Assembly (NCBI GenBank): GCA_900550185.1
Contig: URRN01000090.1
Location: 1-7,999, forward strand
Direction of reading: 5' to 3'
Origin: an uncultured Collinsella sp.
GTDB lineage: Bacteria > Actinomycetota > Coriobacteriia > Coriobacteriales > Coriobacteriaceae
DNA length: 7,999 bases
Shown here: piece after piece, positions 5,742 to 7,999 of the stretch
How positions within the stretch are numbered: position 1 is the first letter of the stretch
Layout of the letters: each line of letters opens with the position of its first letter
Translations under genes and position numbers: made by a program
The notes under the pieces: generated by a model
The model's database searches: none
Seen by the model: the letters and a program-made list of their open reading frames with translations, nothing else
What the model was told of the DNA's origin: nothing

Positions 5742-6620
5742 GTGTACGATCGACGACTTGAGGCCATATCGGCCGCTGCGGAGCTGGGAAGTTTCTCGCG
5801 TGCGGCGGCACAATTGCGCGTGTCGACTCCGGCGCTCGTCAAGCAGGTGTCGGGCTTCGAGGCCGAGTTTGGCATCACGCTGTTCGAGCGGTCGCACTCG
5901 GGCGTTAAGGTGACGCCGGCTGGTGCTCTGCTGGTGGACGACGCGCGCTCGATTATGCGCCAGTCCGAGGACGCGTTGCGCCGCGCCCGACGCGCGGCGG
6001 GCGATGGCGGCGCCGTGCGCCTGGGCGTGTCGATGATGTGCCCGGGGCGCCAAACGCTGTCGATGTGGACGGGCATCCACGAGATGGAGCCATCGCTGCG
6101 ATTCGAGATCGTGCCGGTAAGCGATCTCTACGACGAGCGCGAATCCGTCATGCGCAGCCTTGGCCGCGAGGTGGATGTAGTGCAGTCGAGTTTTTCGACT
6201 CCGCGCTGGGGCGATGCCTGCCAAAAGCTCCGCATCGTTAACGTGCCGTTTTATATCGACCTGCCGCGCACGAGCCCGCTGGCGCGCAAGACGCGCATCA
6301 CGGTTGCCGACCTGGAGGGCATGCGCCTGCGCGTGCTCCGTCACGGCAACGACGCTATGGACAGCCTGCGCATCGACCTGTTGGCCGACGGCGGTGTGGA
6401 CGTGATCGACGTGGATAGCTTCGACTTTGCGCTCTTTAACGAGGCGGAGGAAAAGGGCGATGCGGTGCTCACCTGCGGAGCGTGGTCGGGCGTGCACCCG
6501 GCCTTTGTGGGCGTACCGTTCCTATGCGGCCGCGAGGTGCCGGTCTATTTGCACTACCCGCTTGAGCCCACCCTCCAAGTCCAAAAATTCGTCAACGCCA
6601 TGGCCCAACTCCTCAAGTAG
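5742..6620 (+). CDS. LysR-type transcriptional regulator
   Basis: A 292-residue DNA-binding regulator of standard LysR length. The winged helix-turn-helix occupies about residues 5-62, with SFSRAAAQL (17-25), the recognition segment STPALVKQVSGFE (28-40) and LFERS (47-51). A linker helix rich in Arg and Ala follows. The effector-binding domain starts near residue 92 with GAVRLGVSMM. Translation starts at GTG 5742, chosen because GGGAG (5731-5735) lies 6 nt upstream; the protein has a normal LysR N-terminus from there. It is divergent from the SDR-MFS-Gfo operon with a 233-bp shared control region, the classic arrangement for a LysR protein that activates the neighbouring operon on sensing its substrate and represses itself. 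The effector is unknown and is presumably the imported compound or a metabolite of it. Confidence 0.95.
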   Translation: MYDRRLEAISAAAELGSFSRAAAQLRVSTPALVKQVSGFEAEFGITLFERSHSGVKVTPAGALLVDDARSIMRQSEDALRRARRAAGDGGAVRLGVSMMCPGRQTLSMWTGIHEMEPSLRFEIVPVSDLYDERESVMRSLGREVDVVQSSFSTPRWGDACQKLRIVNVPFYIDLPRTSPLARKTRITVADLEGMRLRVLRHGNDAMDSLRIDLLADGGVDVIDVDSFDFALFNEAEEKGDAVLTCGAWSGVHPAFVGVPFLCGREVPVYLHYPLEPTLQVQKFVNAMAQLLK

Positions 6621-6632
6621 CTTACACAAAAC

Positions 6633-6660
6633 GAGGCCCTGGCCAAACGGCCAGGGCCTC
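6633..6660. terminator. Bidirectional Rho-independent terminator between lysR and the ABC gene
   Basis: A perfect 12-bp stem (GAGGCCCTGGCC / GGCCAGGGCCTC) closes a 4-nt loop (aaac). Rightwards, ACTAAC and then TTTTATT follow; leftwards, GTTTTGTG follows. It lies 12 nt after the lysR stop codon between two convergent genes, so it should serve both transcripts. Confidence 0.85.
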
Positions 6661-6703
6661 ACTAACTTTTATTCCGTTTTAAACAACGGGCTGATTGCGC
6701 GCA

Positions 6704-6809
6704 GGAGGGTGCCCCGGGGCGGCGGGGTATTTCCTCCGCGCGCAGTTTCGCAGCGAAGCGAGAATGTTTGAGCACGGAGGAATTACCCCGACGCCCCGGG
6801 GCACCCTCC
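6704..6809. repeat. 106-bp long inverted-repeat (foldback) element
   Basis: Arms of 35 nt at 6704-6738 and 6775-6809 are complementary at 33 positions and enclose a 36-nt centre (6739-6774). Each arm contains the perfect palindrome GCCCCGGGGC. The centre holds TTTCGCAGCGAAGCGAG, which can form its own small hairpin. The element ends 14 nt past the ABC exporter stop codon and has no T-tract, so it is more than a terminator. It has the look of a REP/MITE-like dispersed repeat or a highly structured 3' UTR. Confidence 0.8.
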
Positions 6810-6823
6810 GTCAGTAACCGTTC

Positions 6824-7999
6824 CTACTCCAGCTCAAACGCACCCGTGTACAGCTGGTAGTAGTACCCGCGCTTGGCGATCAGCTCGTCGTGGTTGCCAC
6901 GCTCGATGATGCGGCCGTGGTCCAGGCAGATGATCGCGTCGGAGTTGCGTACAGTGGAGAGACGGTGCGCGATGACAAACGTCGTGCGACCCTCCATGAG
7001 CTTGTCCATGCCCGCCTGCACGATGGCCTCGGTGCGGGTGTCGATGGAGCTCGTAGCCTCGTCCAGGATCATCGCCGGCGGATCGGCAACGGCAGCGCGT
7101 GCGATCGAGATCAACTGACGCTGGCCCTGTGACAGCTGTGCGCCGTTGCCGGTGAGCATGGTGTCGTAGCCGTCGGGCAGGCGGGTGATAAAGTCGTCCG
7201 CGCCGGCGAGCTTTGCCGCCGCGATGCACTCCTCGTCAGTGGCGCTCAGGTTGCCGTAGCGGATGTTATCCATGACGGTACCGGTGAATAAGTTCACATC
7301 CTGCAGTACCACGCCCAGCGAACGGCGCAGATCGGACTTGCGAATCTTGTTGACGTTGATGCCGTCGTAGCGAATCTTGCCGTCCGCGATATCGTAGAAG
7401 CGGTTGATGAGGTTGGTGATGGTCGTCTTGCCGGCACCGGTGGCGCCGACAAACGCGACCTTCTGGCCCGGCTTGGCAAATACGGACACGCCGTGCAGCA
7501 CCTCGTGGTCTGGCGTGTAGCCAAAGTCCACGTTGTCCATGACCAGGTCACCACGCAGCGGCACGTACTCAATCTCGCCGGTCGCGCGGTGCGGATGCTT
7601 CCACGCCCACATGCCGGTGTGGTGGTCGGCTTCCTCGAGCTCCCAGGTCTCGGGGTTCACTTGCGCGTTGACGAGCGTTACGTAGCCTTCATCGGCTTCG
7701 GGCTCCTCGTCGATGAGCTCAAAGATGCGGTCGGCGCCGGCAAGGCCCATGACCACGGCGTTGATCTGCTGCGAGATCTGACCGATCTGTCCGCAGAACT
7801 GTCTGGTCATGTTGAGGAACGGCACCACGACGGCAATGGACAGGCCCATGCCCGAGATGCTCAGGTTGGGCACGCCCAGCGCCAAGAAAATGCCGCCGGC
7901 CAGTGCGACCAGCACGTAGAGCAGGTTGCCCAGGTTCATGAGGATGGGCATGAGGATGTTGGCGTACATGTTGGCCTTCTGCGAGACCTCGAAGAGCTT
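6824..7999 (-). CDS. ABC exporter half-transporter, TMD-NBD fusion (5' end off window)
   Basis: The frame is open to the right edge, giving the last 391 residues of a type IV ABC exporter subunit of the multidrug/lipid family. Numbering from the edge, two membrane helices and the coupling region (about 14-90) precede the nucleotide-binding domain. That domain shows GATGAGKTT (Walker A, Lys191), VLQD (Q-loop), LSQGQRQ (a variant of the LSGGQ signature), MILDEATSSID (Walker B with the catalytic Glu, plus D-loop) and IAHRLST (H-loop). It therefore looks ATPase-competent. About 40 residues at 105-145, including VTLVN and WAWKHPH, are inserted between the membrane domain and the nucleotide-binding domain. 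As I recall, this is typical of the YheH-like partner of heterodimeric exporters in Firmicutes and related gut anaerobes. A partner half-transporter probably lies beyond the right edge. Substrate unknown. Confidence 0.95.
   Translation of the reverse strand, partial: KLFEVSQKANMYANILMPILMNLGNLLYVLVALAGGIFLALGVPNLSISGMGLSIAVVVPFLNMTRQFCGQIGQISQQINAVVMGLAGADRIFELIDEEPEADEGYVTLVNAQVNPETWELEEADHHTGMWAWKHPHRATGEIEYVPLRGDLVMDNVDFGYTPDHEVLHGVSVFAKPGQKVAFVGATGAGKTTITNLINRFYDIADGKIRYDGINVNKIRKSDLRRSLGVVLQDVNLFTGTVMDNIRYGNLSATDEECIAAAKLAGADDFITRLPDGYDTMLTGNGAQLSQGQRQLISIARAAVADPPAMILDEATSSIDTRTEAIVQAGMDKLMEGRTTFVIAHRLSTVRNSDAIICLDHGRIIERGNHDELIAKRGYYYQLYTGAFELE

Noticed and set aside
5505..6497. 330-codon minus-strand frame opposite lysR
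   Set aside because: It is antisense to a clear LysR gene, is rich in His, Arg and Ala, and would run through the divergent promoter region into the SDR start. It has no domain.

Overview
The window looks like chromosomal DNA of a GC-rich gut actinobacterium of the class Coriobacteriia, most likely Collinsella or a close relative. This is an inference from protein style: strongly G/C-biased third codon positions, a Tex protein, an ABC exporter with the linker insertion seen in anaerobic gut Gram-positives, and an OFA-type MFS carrier beside an SDR. No 16S or other taxonomic marker is present. No phage, IS transposase, CRISPR, tRNA or rRNA was seen.

Layout. Positions 1-1784 (minus strand) hold the first 594 codons of tex, an RNA-binding transcription accessory protein; its C-terminal S1 domain lies beyond the left edge. 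A gene-free stretch of about 410 bp follows (1785-2195). It carries a candidate tex promoter with a small palindrome, a 160-bp element bounded by 33-nt inverted repeats, and a strong terminator for the next gene. Positions 2196-5508 (minus strand) form a three-gene operon transcribed leftwards: a NAD-type short-chain dehydrogenase (4627-5508), an OFA/oxalate-formate-antiporter-like MFS carrier (3304-4560) and a Gfo/Idh/MocA dehydrogenase (2196-3236). Each gap of about 66 bp holds a hairpin. A divergent LysR-type regulator (5742-6620, plus strand) shares a palindrome-rich 233-bp control region with the operon. A bidirectional terminator (6633-6660) and a 106-bp near-perfect inverted-repeat element (6704-6809) separate lysR from the convergent 3' end of an ABC exporter half-transporter (6824-7999, minus strand, N-terminus beyond the right edge).

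How the genes work together. The lysR-SDR-MFS-Gfo block reads as one inducible metabolic unit. The carrier would import a small polar, probably anionic or polyhydroxylated compound. Two dehydrogenases, both with an acidic residue typical of NAD(H) preference, would oxidise it, or oxidise and re-reduce it at a hydroxyl carbon, under LysR control. The substrate cannot be read from sequence. Three departures from family consensus (Thr for the catalytic Ser of the SDR, no Asp in the Gfo D-x3-H motif, no Lys in carrier TM11) suggest an uncharacterised substrate. The two intergenic inverted-repeat elements are the other unexplained structures.
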